Below, one piece after another: positions 43,105-52,712 of a stretch of 64,000 bases of DNA. Where the stretch lies: positions 62,001-126,000 of the forward strand of contig NZ_AOPZ01000067.1 in NCBI RefSeq assembly GCF_000414115.1. Direction: 5' to 3'. How positions within the stretch are numbered: the stretch's first letter is position 1; each line of letters begins with the position of its first letter. The DNA comes from Streptomyces aurantiacus JA 4570 (GTDB taxonomy: Bacteria > Actinomycetota > Actinomycetes > Streptomycetales > Streptomycetaceae). The notes beneath the pieces were generated by a model. That model had not been told where the DNA came from. It saw only the letters and a list, made by a program, of their open reading frames with translations, and searched no databases. The translations under genes were made by a program, and so were the position numbers.

Positions 43105-43227
43105 ACCGATGGCCGTGTTCGCGTCAAGATGTCGAACGGTGTTGCGTGGGGCGGGTGTTGGCGTGTGTGACACGCCGTGGACGGCTCCGCGTCCGACGCC
43201 GCGGGCGGGGTCGCGGGGCCCGACATG

Positions 43228-43271
43228 CCTTTCGGCAGGCGCGAAGGTGAGAACTCGCGCCTGCCGAAAGG
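43228..43271. terminator. Strong terminator, 17-bp perfect stem
   Basis: CCTTTCGGCAGGCGCGA (43228-43244) pairs perfectly with 43255-43271 around a 10-nt loop, 48 nt past the stop of the secreted protein gene on the minus strand. Confidence 0.85.
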
Positions 43272-43319
43272 GAGAAGAAAGGGAGGAGAACTACCGGAAG
43301 ACCGGCTGACGTGGCTTGG

Positions 43320-44087
43320 TCAGCGCACGTCGACGTAGTCGCCGGCGGCCTTGACCGCGGACGTCGTCGAGTTCTCGGCGAAGCTCCAGCGGTAGGAGCC
43401 GTCGGTGCTCGCCTTGACCGTGGTCTTCAGGTTGCCCTTGTTGTCGGTCTTCACGGTCTTCACGGCCGTGTAGGTCGTGGTGCCCTTCTTCTTGAACTCC
43501 AGCTTCGCGGGCTGGTTGGTGTAGCCCGAGTACTTGCCGCTCTCCCAGTTGGCGCGGGTCAGGGCGCCGGTGACGGTGAGCGTCTTGCCCTTCTTGATCG
43601 GCTCCGGCGAGGCGTTCACCGTGAGCTTGGAGAGGCGCTGCACCTTGAAGGCGGCGGCCTTCTCCACGCGGATGCTGTCGATGTCCTTCGCCGTCACCAT
43701 GGCGTCGACGTACCAGGCGCCGGCCGGGGTGTTGTCGAAGAAGTCGGTGTCCGGGTCGATGGTGAACTTCGCCGTGCACGTCGACGTCGTCGCGGACGTG
43801 GGCGACGCCACGCACTTCACGTTGCCGTTCGGCACGGCGTAGGCCGAGTCCGGGCCGTACAGCGTGACGTCGGCGCTGTCGATGCCCGAGTCGTCCGACG
43901 CGGTCACGGTGACGGTGAAGCTCTTCGCGGCGGTGGTGCCGAGCGCGATCGGCTTGCCGTCGTTCACGGTGACCTTGTCGATGGTGACCTCGCCGGGCGC
44001 GGCGGCGAGGGCGCCGGGTGCGGCGAAGCCCGTCGCGGCCACGGCCAGGGCCGAGCCGAGCACGGCGACGCGGATGCGGTGTCGCAT
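43320..44087 (-). CDS. Secreted Ig-like-fold protein (DUF5707-like)
   Basis: A 255-residue exported protein with signal peptide MRHRIRVAVLGSALAVAATG…ALA. The mature part is two beta-sandwich-like halves. The first (FTVTVTASDDSGIDSADVTLYGPD, with one Cys pair) resembles DUF5707. The second (SPEPIKKGKTLTVTGALTRANWE…YTAVKTVKTDNKGNLKTTVKAS) resembles the bacterial Ig-like repeats found on cell-surface proteins. ATG 44087 follows GGGGGGATC. The function is unknown; probably extracellular. It ends at a strong terminator. Confidence 0.8.
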   Translation of the reverse strand: MRHRIRVAVLGSALAVAATGFAAPGALAAAPGEVTIDKVTVNDGKPIALGTTAAKSFTVTVTASDDSGIDSADVTLYGPDSAYAVPNGNVKCVASPTSATTSTCTAKFTIDPDTDFFDNTPAGAWYVDAMVTAKDIDSIRVEKAAAFKVQRLSKLTVNASPEPIKKGKTLTVTGALTRANWESGKYSGYTNQPAKLEFKKKGTTTYTAVKTVKTDNKGNLKTTVKASTDGSYRWSFAENSTTSAVKAAGDYVDVR

Positions 44088-44451
44088 GATCCCCCCACGG
44101 GATGATGCCGGGTCAGAAGTGCTGCCCGGCGTGAGATGTGAACGCGATGACTGTACGTTCTTCACGGCATCTCCATCATTGTGTTGATCACCACGTGTGT
44201 CGCGTACAACCTTTCCCGCCCTTGATGTGCTGGGTATCGAAGAGGAGTTCGACGGGCCGTCTGGGCTGGTCATGCCGCCGGTGTGGCCCGGTCCGCGAGC
44301 CCGGGCGTGCGCCGGGGGAGTGAGGGCCCCGGGCCCGACGCGACCCGCGCGCACCGCCTCCCCGGGAACGGCCTGCCGTACGCCCCTGGCCTTGGCCGTC
44401 CGGACCGAGGATGCTGCGTGCACAGAGACCGCAACCGGTTCGGGGGAACGC
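44088..44451. other. Divergent intergenic region
   Basis: This 364-base region separates the secreted Ig-like protein and the hydrolase-fold protein. The frame of the latter stays open to 44197, but the ribosome-binding site and family-like start are at 44452. I see no definite operator. Confidence 0.5.
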
Positions 44452-45906
44452 ATGCGCAGTTCCGAGAACGGCCCGGGAACCACCCAGCCCCGCTGGGACA
44501 TCGAGTTCGACGCGGACGGCGGCCGGACGGACGGCGAGCAGGACGATCGGCTCGCGGACGCCGCGCGCGAGGGGGGCGTCCGCCACCTCGTTTTCCTGGC
44601 CCACACCGCCCACAACGACGCGGACACGTCCACCGACGTGGACACCCGCTTCCGCGACCTGTTCACGGATGTGACCGCCGACGACGGCGTGGGCTTCGTG
44701 AGCGTGCGCTGGCCCGGCATGACCTTCGCGTCGGAGCCACGGATCACCGACGCCACGGAGGCCGCCCTCAACCGGGTGTTCCCGAACAGGGAACGCCTGA
44801 TCGGGGACCTGCGCTCCCTCCTGGACGACCGGCCGCGCCGGTTCAGCGCCGTCGACGACGTGGGCATGAACCTGCGCCGCCTCGTCGAGGCGCCCCTCCA
44901 CGCCCAAGTGAACGCCTACGCCACGGACATGGGCGACGAACTCCTGCCCCAGTCCGACCCGGCGATGCTGTTCGACAGCACCTCGCACGTCTGTGAGGGC
45001 TTCGCCCGCGCCCTGGAACAGGCCCGCGAGGAGGCCGAACGCGCCGAGCAGCGGCCCGAGCGGGTCGAGCAGCCGCGCACGGGCAGCGAGGCGCCCGTCG
45101 TGTCGAAGTCCGGCACGCTCACGGAGTCCGAGACGGCGGGCCCGCGCCCCGCCGACGCCCCCGCCGACTGGCTCGCCCGCCCGGAACCGCTCACCCCGAG
45201 CGCGCGCCCCTTCGGCGACGCCGAGTCGGAACGCGCGCTCGACCGGCAGTGGGACGGCGCCCACCAACTGCTGTGCCAGGCCGCGTCGTACGCGATCAGG
45301 CGGCGCGCCGGGCTGATCGGCGACGTCGGTCTCGCCCCCGCCATCGAGCGGCTCGCGGACGCGCTGCCGGACACCCGCATCCACCTCGTCGGGCACGGGG
45401 CTGGTGCCCGCCTGGTCGCGTTCGCCGCCCGGGGAGTCAAGAGCGGGGCGCGGCGGATCGCGTCCGTCACGCTGCTTCAGGGCGCCCTCTCGCACTTCGC
45501 GTTCGCCGCGCACCTGCCGCAGCAGATGCGCGGCGGCGGCGCCCTCGCCGGGGTGGCGGAGCGCGTCGCGGGGCCCGTCGTGTGCGCCTACTCGCACCAC
45601 GACCTGGAACTCGGCCTGCTGTTCCCGCTCGCCTCCCGCATGATCGGCGAGTCACCGTCCCTGGTGGGCGCCGACCGGCTCTGGGGCGCCCTCGGCTACG
45701 ACGGGGCGCAGGGCATCGAAGGCTGCCCCACGCTCACCCTCGCCGACGCCCTCACCGAGGGCGCGCTGCCGCGCACGGGATACGTCAGCGTCGACGTCGC
45801 CGAAACCGTCCGCGGCGGCTCACCGCCGCAGGGCGCCCACCACGACGTCTTCCACCGCGACCTCGCCCGGCTCGTCCTGGCGGCGGGCCGGATCAGGACG
45901 TCGTAG
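44452..45906 (+). CDS. Alpha/beta-hydrolase-fold protein lacking the nucleophile Ser
   Basis: A 484-residue protein of unknown function. The N-terminal region (RWDIEFDADGGRTDGEQDDRL, GGVRHLVFLAHTAHNDAD) looks like a strand-loop with the usual HGW replaced by HTAH. A variable Glu/Pro-rich insert follows. Then comes a nucleophile-elbow-like IHLVGHGAGARLVAFAA in which GHSxG has become GHGAG. A catalytic triad is therefore missing. ATG 44452 follows GGGGGAACGC. There is no signal peptide. It may be a binding or scaffold derivative of a hydrolase family common in Streptomyces. Confidence 0.7.
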   Translation: MRSSENGPGTTQPRWDIEFDADGGRTDGEQDDRLADAAREGGVRHLVFLAHTAHNDADTSTDVDTRFRDLFTDVTADDGVGFVSVRWPGMTFASEPRITDATEAALNRVFPNRERLIGDLRSLLDDRPRRFSAVDDVGMNLRRLVEAPLHAQVNAYATDMGDELLPQSDPAMLFDSTSHVCEGFARALEQAREEAERAEQRPERVEQPRTGSEAPVVSKSGTLTESETAGPRPADAPADWLARPEPLTPSARPFGDAESERALDRQWDGAHQLLCQAASYAIRRRAGLIGDVGLAPAIERLADALPDTRIHLVGHGAGARLVAFAARGVKSGARRIASVTLLQGALSHFAFAAHLPQQMRGGGALAGVAERVAGPVVCAYSHHDLELGLLFPLASRMIGESPSLVGADRLWGALGYDGAQGIEGCPTLTLADALTEGALPRTGYVSVDVAETVRGGSPPQGAHHDVFHRDLARLVLAAGRIRTS

Positions 45907-45942
45907 CCCCGGCCTTCCGACCCGCCGCGAGACCCGTCGCAC

Positions 45943-46185
45943 CTACCGCGCGGACGCGGACGGGGCCGCCAGGGAGTCGTCCAGGGGCCGGGCGCCGGGC
46001 AATCGGTGGCGCGCGGCCACCAGGGCGGCGTCGATGTCGCGTGTGCCCGTGGCCACGCACAGGGTGTAGGAGACGTCCGCGAGGCGCCGCCGCGCGCTCT
46101 CGTCGCCCTCGCCGGCACGCAGTGCCGTCAACGCCTCGTACTGCTGGATCAGATCGGACAGCACGGCGGGGTGAGCCATCAGCAT
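45943..46185 (-). CDS. DUF5133 protein
   Basis: An 80-residue protein matching DUF5133: MLMAHPAVLSDLIQQYEAL, ARRRLADVSYTLCVATGTRD, AALVAARHRLPGARP. These small Streptomyces proteins often sit beside stress-sigma or ANTAR genes, as here. ATG 46185 has GAGGAGGA upstream. The function is unknown; it is probably cytoplasmic. Confidence 0.85.
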   Translation of the reverse strand: MLMAHPAVLSDLIQQYEALTALRAGEGDESARRRLADVSYTLCVATGTRDIDAALVAARHRLPGARPLDDSLAAPSASAR

Positions 46186-46469
46186 GGAGTCCTCCTCGGT
46201 GTCACAGGGGGCCACACGGACTGTGGCCGACGTCCCCCACGGGTTCAACGTGCGGGCACGGCACCTGGTGCCCCGACTCATGTCCGGCATGCGCGGCGAG
46301 CGACAAATCCGTGACCGTACGAGGAATTGGCGCGCCGCGGCCCCGGCCCGCCCCCGTGCGGGTCGTGTGCAATTCCGGATCTCCAGGTGTGACTCCGGAG
46401 CTGCAGGGCACACGCGTCTTGAGTCCCCGGTTCGTGACACGGGGTGTCGTCGAGTGAAAGGTGGATGGT

Positions 46470-47348
46470 GTGGCTGCCGCGATGGGTGCAGTGTCCAGGA
46501 TCCAGTCGACGAAGGCGCGGGCCTGCGTGGAGGGTGAACTGCCGCTGATCGAAGCACCGTCGACCGTGGAGCCACACAACGCACGCGTACTCTCCCGCCA
46601 GTTCTTCGACCGGCTCGCCGAGCTCGAGGAAGGCACGCACGACCATCAGTACGTGCGCAACACGCTGATCGAGATGAACCTCTCACTGGTGCGCTACGCC
46701 GCCTCCCGCTACCGGGGCCGCGGCGCCGACGAGATGGAGGACATCGTCCAGGTCGGCACGATCGGCCTGATCAAGGCGATCGACCGGTTCGACCTCTCCC
46801 GTGAGGTGGAGTTCGCCACCTTCGCCGTCCCGTACATCGTCGGCGAGATCAAGCGCTTCTTCCGCGACACGAGCTGGGCCGTGCACGTGCCGCGCCGGCT
46901 CCAGGAGGCGCGCATCGAACTGGTCAAGGCGACCGAGGAGCTGGCGACCCGGCTCGACCGCGAGCCGACGACCGCCGAGCTGGCCGAGCTGATGTCGCTG
47001 ACCGAGGAAGAGGTCATCGAGGCCCGCAAGGCATCCAACGGCTACACCTCCGCGTCCCTGAACTCCGCGCTGCTCATGGGCGGCAGTGACGACGGCGAGG
47101 CGGCTCTCGCCGACTTCATCGGTGAGGAGGACGCCGCGTTCGAACTCGTCGAGGACTTCAACAGCCTGGCGCCGCTCATCGAGGAACTCTCCGACCGCGA
47201 CCGGGAGATCATCCACATGCGGTTCGTGGACGAGCTGACCCAGGCCGAGATCGGCGAGCGGCTCGGTGTCTCCCAGATGCAGGTGTCCCGCCTCCTGAAG
47301 CGCATCCTCGGCCGGCTGCGCACGGGGCTGGTTCCCGCCGGGGCCTGA
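46470..47348 (+). CDS. SigB/SigF-type RNA polymerase sigma factor
   Basis: A 292-residue group-3 sigma factor. Region 2 is MEDIVQVGTIGLIKAIDRFD with FATFAVPYIVGEIKRFFRD, region 3 is VPRRLQEARIELVKA and region 4 is LTQAEIGERLGVSQMQVSRLL. In Streptomyces these factors drive general stress and sporulation genes under anti-sigma kinases. GTG 46470 is preferred because AAAGGTGG precedes it; GTG 46461 is an alternative. An RsbW-like gene and an ANTAR gene lie just downstream on the other strand. Confidence 0.93.
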   Translation: MAAAMGAVSRIQSTKARACVEGELPLIEAPSTVEPHNARVLSRQFFDRLAELEEGTHDHQYVRNTLIEMNLSLVRYAASRYRGRGADEMEDIVQVGTIGLIKAIDRFDLSREVEFATFAVPYIVGEIKRFFRDTSWAVHVPRRLQEARIELVKATEELATRLDREPTTAELAELMSLTEEEVIEARKASNGYTSASLNSALLMGGSDDGEAALADFIGEEDAAFELVEDFNSLAPLIEELSDRDREIIHMRFVDELTQAEIGERLGVSQMQVSRLLKRILGRLRTGLVPAGA

Positions 47349-47478
47349 TCAGGCCCCGGAGCCGCCCGGGCCGGGCGCGCCGGGATCGCCTGGATAGTTC
47401 CGGCTGATCCGGGAAACCCGGCCCGTAGAGAGCTCCCGGCCGGGCTGCTCCCGGGAGAGTTCGGCAGTGAGCTCTTCT

Positions 47479-47512
47479 CCTCTGTCCCCGCGGTCGGACG
47501 CGGGGACAGAGG
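47479..47512. terminator. Terminator hairpin between sigma and ANTAR genes, 13-bp stem
   Basis: CCTCTGTCCCCGC (47479-47491) pairs perfectly with GCGGGGACAGAGG (47500-47512). The right arm begins a 14-bp direct repeat ACAGAGGCATGCGA, seen again about 15 nt later. Confidence 0.75.
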
Positions 47513-47546
47513 CATGCGAACAGAGGCATGCGAGAGAAGATCGTCA

Positions 47547-47572
47547 GGCTGCCTGCCGCCTGTCAGGCAGCC
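47547..47572. terminator. Second hairpin, 9-bp stem
   Basis: GGCTGCCTG (47547-47555) and CAGGCAGCC (47564-47572) form a perfect stem with an 8-nt loop, 15 nt past the ANTAR stop. Confidence 0.6.
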
Positions 47573-47586
47573 CTTCCTGCCGCTCG

Positions 47587-48033
47587 TCAGGCATCCTGCG
47601 CGTCCTGCGGCGGGTCGCACGGCTCCTGCCGGGCGAGGCTCGCCTGCAGGGCGCTGCGCACCTCCTCGGACAGCTCACCGTCACAGGTCCACTCGACCAC
47701 CTGCTCGGCGATGACGCGGAGCTTGACGTTCGTGTGCTGGGAGACCTCCGTCAGCACGTCCCACGCCTGCTCGGGGCGGATGTTGGAGATCGCGGCGAGC
47801 GCGCCGATGGCCTGGTCGACGGCGGCATGGGAGCGCACCGCCTGCTTGAGGTGGCCCACTTCCTCGCGGAGGGCGGAGATCTCCTCCTCCTTGGCCGCGA
47901 CCACGGGCGCGACGGCAGGGGAGTCCGGCGGCGTCCGCGGCTCGCGATGCGATTCCTGTGCGTCCACGTCCGATGCCTCCACGTCAGACTCACCCGCCCC
48001 GGACGGCCCTGCACGGGGCAGAACCCCGACCAT
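47587..48033 (-). CDS. ANTAR-domain RNA-binding protein
   Basis: A 148-residue protein. A Pro/Glu-rich N-terminus leads into a helix (KEEEISALREEVGHLKQAV) and an ANTAR domain (AVDQAIGALAAISNIRPEQA, WDVLTEVSQHTNVKLRVIAEQVV). ANTAR domains bind RNA hairpins and cause antitermination. No receiver or GAF domain is present, so its input may be a partner protein. ATG 48033 is 20 nt after the stop of the RsbW-like gene, so both are likely in one operon. Confidence 0.88.
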   Translation of the reverse strand: MVGVLPRAGPSGAGESDVEASDVDAQESHREPRTPPDSPAVAPVVAAKEEEISALREEVGHLKQAVRSHAAVDQAIGALAAISNIRPEQAWDVLTEVSQHTNVKLRVIAEQVVEWTCDGELSEEVRSALQASLARQEPCDPPQDAQDA

Positions 48034-48053
48034 CGTACGGCCGTTCGGCACAC

Positions 48054-48494
48054 TCAACCACGAGGAAGCGGAGTCCCGTGCCGATGCCCGCACCAACGGT
48101 TCCGCGGCACGGTCGCCCGTACGCACTTGCCTCCCGGGCGCCACTCCACCTCCACGCCCCCGGTGAGGCCCCGCACCAGGTGCAGGCCGAAACCGCCCGG
48201 CCGCGCCGGATCGAGCGGCCGCGTGCGCGGCGGCCGGTCCCCGGCGTCGCCCACCGACACGGTGAGGCCGCGCGCGTGGTGGCTGAGCCGGAGGCCGGTC
48301 ACCCCGCACCCGTGCCGCAGCGCGTTGGTGACCAGCTCCGACACCACGAGGAGGACCGCGTCCCGCTGCTTCTCGTCGTCGTAGCCGACGCAGGCCATGA
48401 AGTCCCGTGCCATCGCACGGGCCTGCGCCGCCGACGTCGGCCCGTCCCCCTTCCACTCCCGGCACACCCGCTGCTCCTCTGGGGAGTGCACCAC
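48054..48494 (-). CDS. RsbW-like ATP-binding anti-sigma kinase family protein
   Basis: A 146-residue HATPase_c_2 protein. It has N-box LLVVSELVTNALRHG and GFGLHLVRGL, and keeps the D-x-G region as VGDAGDRPP. In Streptomyces such proteins include anti-sigma factors for SigB-type sigma factors, so the neighbouring sigma factor is a candidate partner. GTG 48494 (or 48491) is the start. The giant-protein operon ends 75 nt upstream on the same strand, so read-through is possible. Confidence 0.88.
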   Translation of the reverse strand: MVHSPEEQRVCREWKGDGPTSAAQARAMARDFMACVGYDDEKQRDAVLLVVSELVTNALRHGCGVTGLRLSHHARGLTVSVGDAGDRPPRTRPLDPARPGGFGLHLVRGLTGGVEVEWRPGGKCVRATVPRNRWCGHRHGTPLPRG

Positions 48495-48569
48495 GGCAAC
48501 CTCCCGTCGCTCTGCGGCTCTCGGACACCGATCGCATGCCCCGAACCGCGGTGCGTACGCGGGTGCCTC

Positions 48570-51500
48570 CTACAGTTCGAAGTCGAGCCGGCCGAGCAGG
48601 CCGACGGTCAGGCCGAAGTAGTCCGCGTGGACCAGGCGCCGGGCCGCGGGCACCGCCTGGCCGTTCACGGTGACCGTGTCGGTGGCCGTGTCCGCGTCGG
48701 TGCGGTACAGCTCGTACTCCTGCACCAGCAGGCGGTACAGGGTCAGCACCTGCCCGGCCGGCGCCGTGATGCCGCCGCTCCAGACGAAGCCGCCGCCGTC
48801 GGCCGCGCAGGACAGTTCCACCGGCGCCCCGGCCTGCTTCCAGTCCATGTCGTCCTCGCCCAGGCTCGCCCGGGTCTGCAGGCTCACCACGACCCGGCGG
48901 CTCGCGGCGGCCGCCACCGTGCCCGTGCCGCTGATCTCGCCGAGTTCGTTGTACGTCGCCGGGCCGGTCAGGCGGATGCCGAGGCGGTCGCCCTCGCGCC
49001 GCCCGGTGAGCGTGCGCTCCGGGACGACCTGGGCGAACTCCGCGCGCTCCACCTTCGACAGGTGCAGCGGATCGACCGCGTACGGCTGGTAGCGGGCGAG
49101 CGCGAGCCGCAGATACGGGAAGTACGCCGCGGTCCCGGCCCCCGCGCCGAAGTCCACGTCGATGTCGGCGTACCAGAGCCGCCGCTCGTGGTGGTACTCC
49201 GGCGTGAAGGCCACCGCGTCGGCGAGGACCGGCGCGCTGTCCGGCGACTCGGCGAGGCGCAGCCCGGTCAGCCGCTTCGCCGCGTTCGGGAAGTGGGCTG
49301 CCGACGGCTTCGGCAGCGGCGGGGTGGCGGCCCACACGGGGTCCACGCCCCAGCGGGTGGCGTGGGTCTCCGGCACCGGCACGCCCGCCCCCGGGTCCAG
49401 GACGACGGCGAGCATCTCGTCGTCACCGGAGGAGAACCACGGCCGGTTCAGGTAGACCCGCAGCCCCGCCGCCGCGCGGCGCTGGGTGACGGTCGCCTGC
49501 CGGTGGTCGACGGTCCGCTCCCGGCGGAAGGTCGGGACGACGTACGCCACCACCGGCGGCTCCGGCCGGCGTGAACTGGGCACCGGCACCGGGGCGCTCG
49601 TGGGGCCGATCCGGACGACCTTGTCCCGGTCCTGCGTGATGCTCGGGTGGAAGTACTCGCGGAAGCGGGTGACGGCCGTCGGGGTGTAGCGGACGTTGCG
49701 GTGCCGGGTGTCGCCGAACTCGTGCGTGCGACGGACCGCCGTGTCGTCCTCGGTGTACGCCAGGGTGATGTCCTCCAGGTGCGTGTGACCGCTGACGCGG
49801 CTGGGCGCGGCCTGGGTGACGTCGTCCAGCCACTCGCTCCAGTGCGCGTCCACCTCGACGTGACCGCTGCTCTCGGAGTGGCTGCTCAGCCGGCCCGTCA
49901 GCCGGGCCGCCGTCTGCTCGGCGTCACGGCCGGCGGCGAGCTCGTCGAGCTCCGGCGGGTGCACGGGTTTCTCCACCGCGTGCACGAGGGTGAGCTCGAC
50001 CCAGGGGGTGAGCATCCAGTTCTCGCCGTCGGCGCTGGCCCGGGTCACGAAAGCCTTGTCCCGCTCGGGCAGTTCGGCCCAGAACCGGGAGCCGGTGAGC
50101 ACACCCCACTGGCGCAGCAGCGGCAGCTTCTCCGGGTCGAGGTAGCAGCTCAGCCTGACGGTGGCGATCTCGCCCTTGGGCAGGAACACCTCGAGGACCC
50201 GCTCGATCAGGCCGTCGCGGAAACGCGGCTCGTCCGTGCCCTCCCTGATGCGCAGCTTGAACGGCTTGGCCTGCGGCCACGGCCCGGGGAAGGGGATCTT
50301 GCGGTTCTCCCGGTCGCCGGGCAGGCCGCGCAGCATGACGCCCTCGGCCAGGACGTCCGGGAGGTACGGCAGGAGCAACTGGTCCGCGTTGTGCACCACG
50401 AACTCGCCCTGCGCCAGCGGGAAGCCGCGCCGGGGCAGGGGCAGCTCCGTGAGCGGCACCGGGTCGTGCACGTCGTGCTTGGCGATGTGGATGGTGCCCT
50501 CGCGCAGCAGATCGTGCTCCCGGAACGGCCACTCGGGGTCGCGCACCTTGGTGTCCAGGAACGACCCGGCCTCGCGGGACGCGACGGCGAAGTACTCGGC
50601 GCGCAGCCGCTCGGGCTTGTCCGCGCCGAACGCGGCGTCGAACACGCCGTGTTCCTCGGCCATCTGCATGGCCGTCTTCGGCGGTGCGAGATGCCGCTCC
50701 GCGATGGCCTTGTACCGCCGGTCCAGCTGGTCCACCGGTGACTCGGCCTCGTGGTCGGGCACGTCCGAGCGCCACAGGACGTACTCGTCGGTGGAGATCT
50801 CCCGGCCGTCGTCGGTCACCGTGCTGCGGATGACGAGGCGTTCGGTGGACTCGCCCTCGTTGAACGGCAGGAGCGGAACGACGACCGGCTGCGGAACCGG
50901 CTCCCAGCGGCCGTACGTGATCGCTTGCGACCGCACGGCGTCCGGTGTGCTGGCCGTGTGCTCCAGGCTGTTGCCCGCGAGGTCGACGACCCTGGCCCGC
51001 ATGCGGTACGTCCGGCCGAAGCGCAGCGCGGGCAGGGAGCCGGGCTCCGCGGCGAACCTGGTCTGGAGCGGCACGTCCGGCGAGACCGGCGGGTCGGGCT
51101 CCTCCGGGGCATCGCCCAGGCCGATGGTCCGCCCCGGCCGGGGAGCCGCGAGGCTCCAGCCGTGCCAGCCGAACACGGCCTGGTGGCCGTACAGCTGCTG
51201 CTGGTCGGCCGCGTCCGTGGTCACGGTGCTGGCCCGCACCATGCCCTCGTCGGGGCTGACCTGGATCTCCACGGGCTGCCCGCCCGGCCTGCGGATCGTG
51301 TAGCGGCCCCGGCGGCGCAGCAGCGACCGCCACTGCGTCACCCGGCCGGTGGCCGGATCGACGACACCGATGTCCACGCGGTAGCCGCGCACGAGGTCCG
51401 CCGCGGTCAGGTCGACGTCCGTGGCCGAGACCGTGCGGCCGACGTCGGCGCCGATCCGCCCGGCCAGGTGCTTGTCGCGGTCGGTGTGCAGGAGGGTGAT

Positions 51501-52709
51501 CCCGGCGCCGCGGGCGGCCGGGGTGCCGGTGCCCGTCACCAGTGCGGCGACCGAGCCCCGTCCCGCCGGTACGTCGCTGCCGCTCTGGGTGTCGATGGAG
51601 CGGGCGTAGTCGATGTGCTTGAGGGCCGCCCCGTCCACGTCGAGTTCGGTGAGGTGCCAGGACTCGGGGTCGCCGAGGTCGAGCACCCGGCCCGCGAGGT
51701 GGGTCCCGCCCGGTTCCGCGGCCGCCTCGAAGACGCTGCCCCGGGTGTACCGGATCTTCGTCCAGGGGCGCCTGGCCGGGGCGTTGAGCTCGGCGTCCCC
51801 GGTGACGCGGTCGTCGAACCGCACCCGGACCCTCGCCCCGTCGCTCACCCCGGCGGGCATCGTGAAGCTCAGGTCGAGCACGAGGCCGAAGCGGCGCTGC
51901 AGCTCCGGGTAGTCGCCGAGGAGGCCGCACGCCTCGTGGAAGTCCACCCGGTGCGCCGGTTCGTCGGCGAGCCCGGCTGGTTCCGCACCGCGTTCGTAGA
52001 ACCGGGCCGCCTCCGCGAGCGGCAGCATCCGCCTGTTCTCCTCGGAGGTGTACACGTCGCTCGTGCGGTCCATGTAGCGGGGCGTGTGGCCGGGAGCCGC
52101 GGCTGCGTCGCCGTGCGGTTCGAGTGCGCGCTCCACCTCCGCGAATCCGCACTGTACGTTGCTGCCGAGCGCCAGCACCTCGGACGAGATGATGTCGGTC
52201 ATGCGGTACAGCGAGGGGAGTTCCCAGCCCCGGTGGTCCGTGGGCGGCTCCTCGCAGAGCATCCGCTCCTCGCGCGCCCACTCCGTGTTCAGCCTGCTCC
52301 GGGTGGTGTACACCGCGACCGCCTCGTACACCCCCGTCACCTCGTCGTGCACCAGTTTGCCCGGGTACGACCGCAGGGTGCGGGGTCCCGCCGCGGCGAG
52401 CGCGGTCGGGTCCTCGGGCCGCCGGACGTAGGTGTCGCGTGTGAACAGGGCGGTCCAGAGCGCGGAGTCGTGGGCGGGATGGCGGCCGGTCGGCTGCCAC
52501 TGTGTGACGTACGTGTCCGGCGGGTTGTCGAACTCCAGCCACAGGGCGGGCAGCAGCTTGGTGGTGAGCTTGTCCGGCCAGTCCACGAAGTAGGCGGAGC
52601 CGCCGAGGGTGTCGATGCCGGTCAGGGTGGGGCTGGCGAGGACGGACACACGCACGGTGTCGCCGTCGACGACGCCGTCGGGGAGCACCGTCCATCGGAT
52701 GCTGTCCAT
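48570..52709 (-). CDS. Giant protein of unknown function (1,379 residues), second gene of pair
   Basis: I do not recognise this protein. It is largely beta-rich, has no signal peptide or membrane segment, and begins MDSIRWTVLPDGVVDGDTVRV. Near residues 562-585 RFGRTYRMRARVVDLAGNSL resembles a strand of an Ig/fibronectin-like sandwich, and similar strand patterns recur (WMLTPWVELTLVHAVEK near 900; RLWYADIDVDFGAG near 1180). Charged loops and many Trp are spread through the length. ATG 52709 is 3 nt after the stop of the companion gene, showing one operon. Codon use is as in neighbours. It may be a structural or particle-type protein; this is only inference. Confidence 0.85.
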   Translation of the reverse strand: MDSIRWTVLPDGVVDGDTVRVSVLASPTLTGIDTLGGSAYFVDWPDKLTTKLLPALWLEFDNPPDTYVTQWQPTGRHPAHDSALWTALFTRDTYVRRPEDPTALAAAGPRTLRSYPGKLVHDEVTGVYEAVAVYTTRSRLNTEWAREERMLCEEPPTDHRGWELPSLYRMTDIISSEVLALGSNVQCGFAEVERALEPHGDAAAAPGHTPRYMDRTSDVYTSEENRRMLPLAEAARFYERGAEPAGLADEPAHRVDFHEACGLLGDYPELQRRFGLVLDLSFTMPAGVSDGARVRVRFDDRVTGDAELNAPARRPWTKIRYTRGSVFEAAAEPGGTHLAGRVLDLGDPESWHLTELDVDGAALKHIDYARSIDTQSGSDVPAGRGSVAALVTGTGTPAARGAGITLLHTDRDKHLAGRIGADVGRTVSATDVDLTAADLVRGYRVDIGVVDPATGRVTQWRSLLRRRGRYTIRRPGGQPVEIQVSPDEGMVRASTVTTDAADQQQLYGHQAVFGWHGWSLAAPRPGRTIGLGDAPEEPDPPVSPDVPLQTRFAAEPGSLPALRFGRTYRMRARVVDLAGNSLEHTASTPDAVRSQAITYGRWEPVPQPVVVPLLPFNEGESTERLVIRSTVTDDGREISTDEYVLWRSDVPDHEAESPVDQLDRRYKAIAERHLAPPKTAMQMAEEHGVFDAAFGADKPERLRAEYFAVASREAGSFLDTKVRDPEWPFREHDLLREGTIHIAKHDVHDPVPLTELPLPRRGFPLAQGEFVVHNADQLLLPYLPDVLAEGVMLRGLPGDRENRKIPFPGPWPQAKPFKLRIREGTDEPRFRDGLIERVLEVFLPKGEIATVRLSCYLDPEKLPLLRQWGVLTGSRFWAELPERDKAFVTRASADGENWMLTPWVELTLVHAVEKPVHPPELDELAAGRDAEQTAARLTGRLSSHSESSGHVEVDAHWSEWLDDVTQAAPSRVSGHTHLEDITLAYTEDDTAVRRTHEFGDTRHRNVRYTPTAVTRFREYFHPSITQDRDKVVRIGPTSAPVPVPSSRRPEPPVVAYVVPTFRRERTVDHRQATVTQRRAAAGLRVYLNRPWFSSGDDEMLAVVLDPGAGVPVPETHATRWGVDPVWAATPPLPKPSAAHFPNAAKRLTGLRLAESPDSAPVLADAVAFTPEYHHERRLWYADIDVDFGAGAGTAAYFPYLRLALARYQPYAVDPLHLSKVERAEFAQVVPERTLTGRREGDRLGIRLTGPATYNELGEISGTGTVAAAASRRVVVSLQTRASLGEDDMDWKQAGAPVELSCAADGGGFVWSGGITAPAGQVLTLYRLLVQEYELYRTDADTATDTVTVNGQAVPAARRLVHADYFGLTVGLLGRLDFEL

Positions 52710-52712
52710 GGA

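Larger units (their letters stand above)
42945..43319. other. Chitinase promoter region with operator and terminator
   Basis: This 375-base region holds no gene. From right to left it contains a 17-bp-stem terminator for the secreted Ig-like gene, the DasR-type site and the chitinase leader. Confidence 0.7.
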
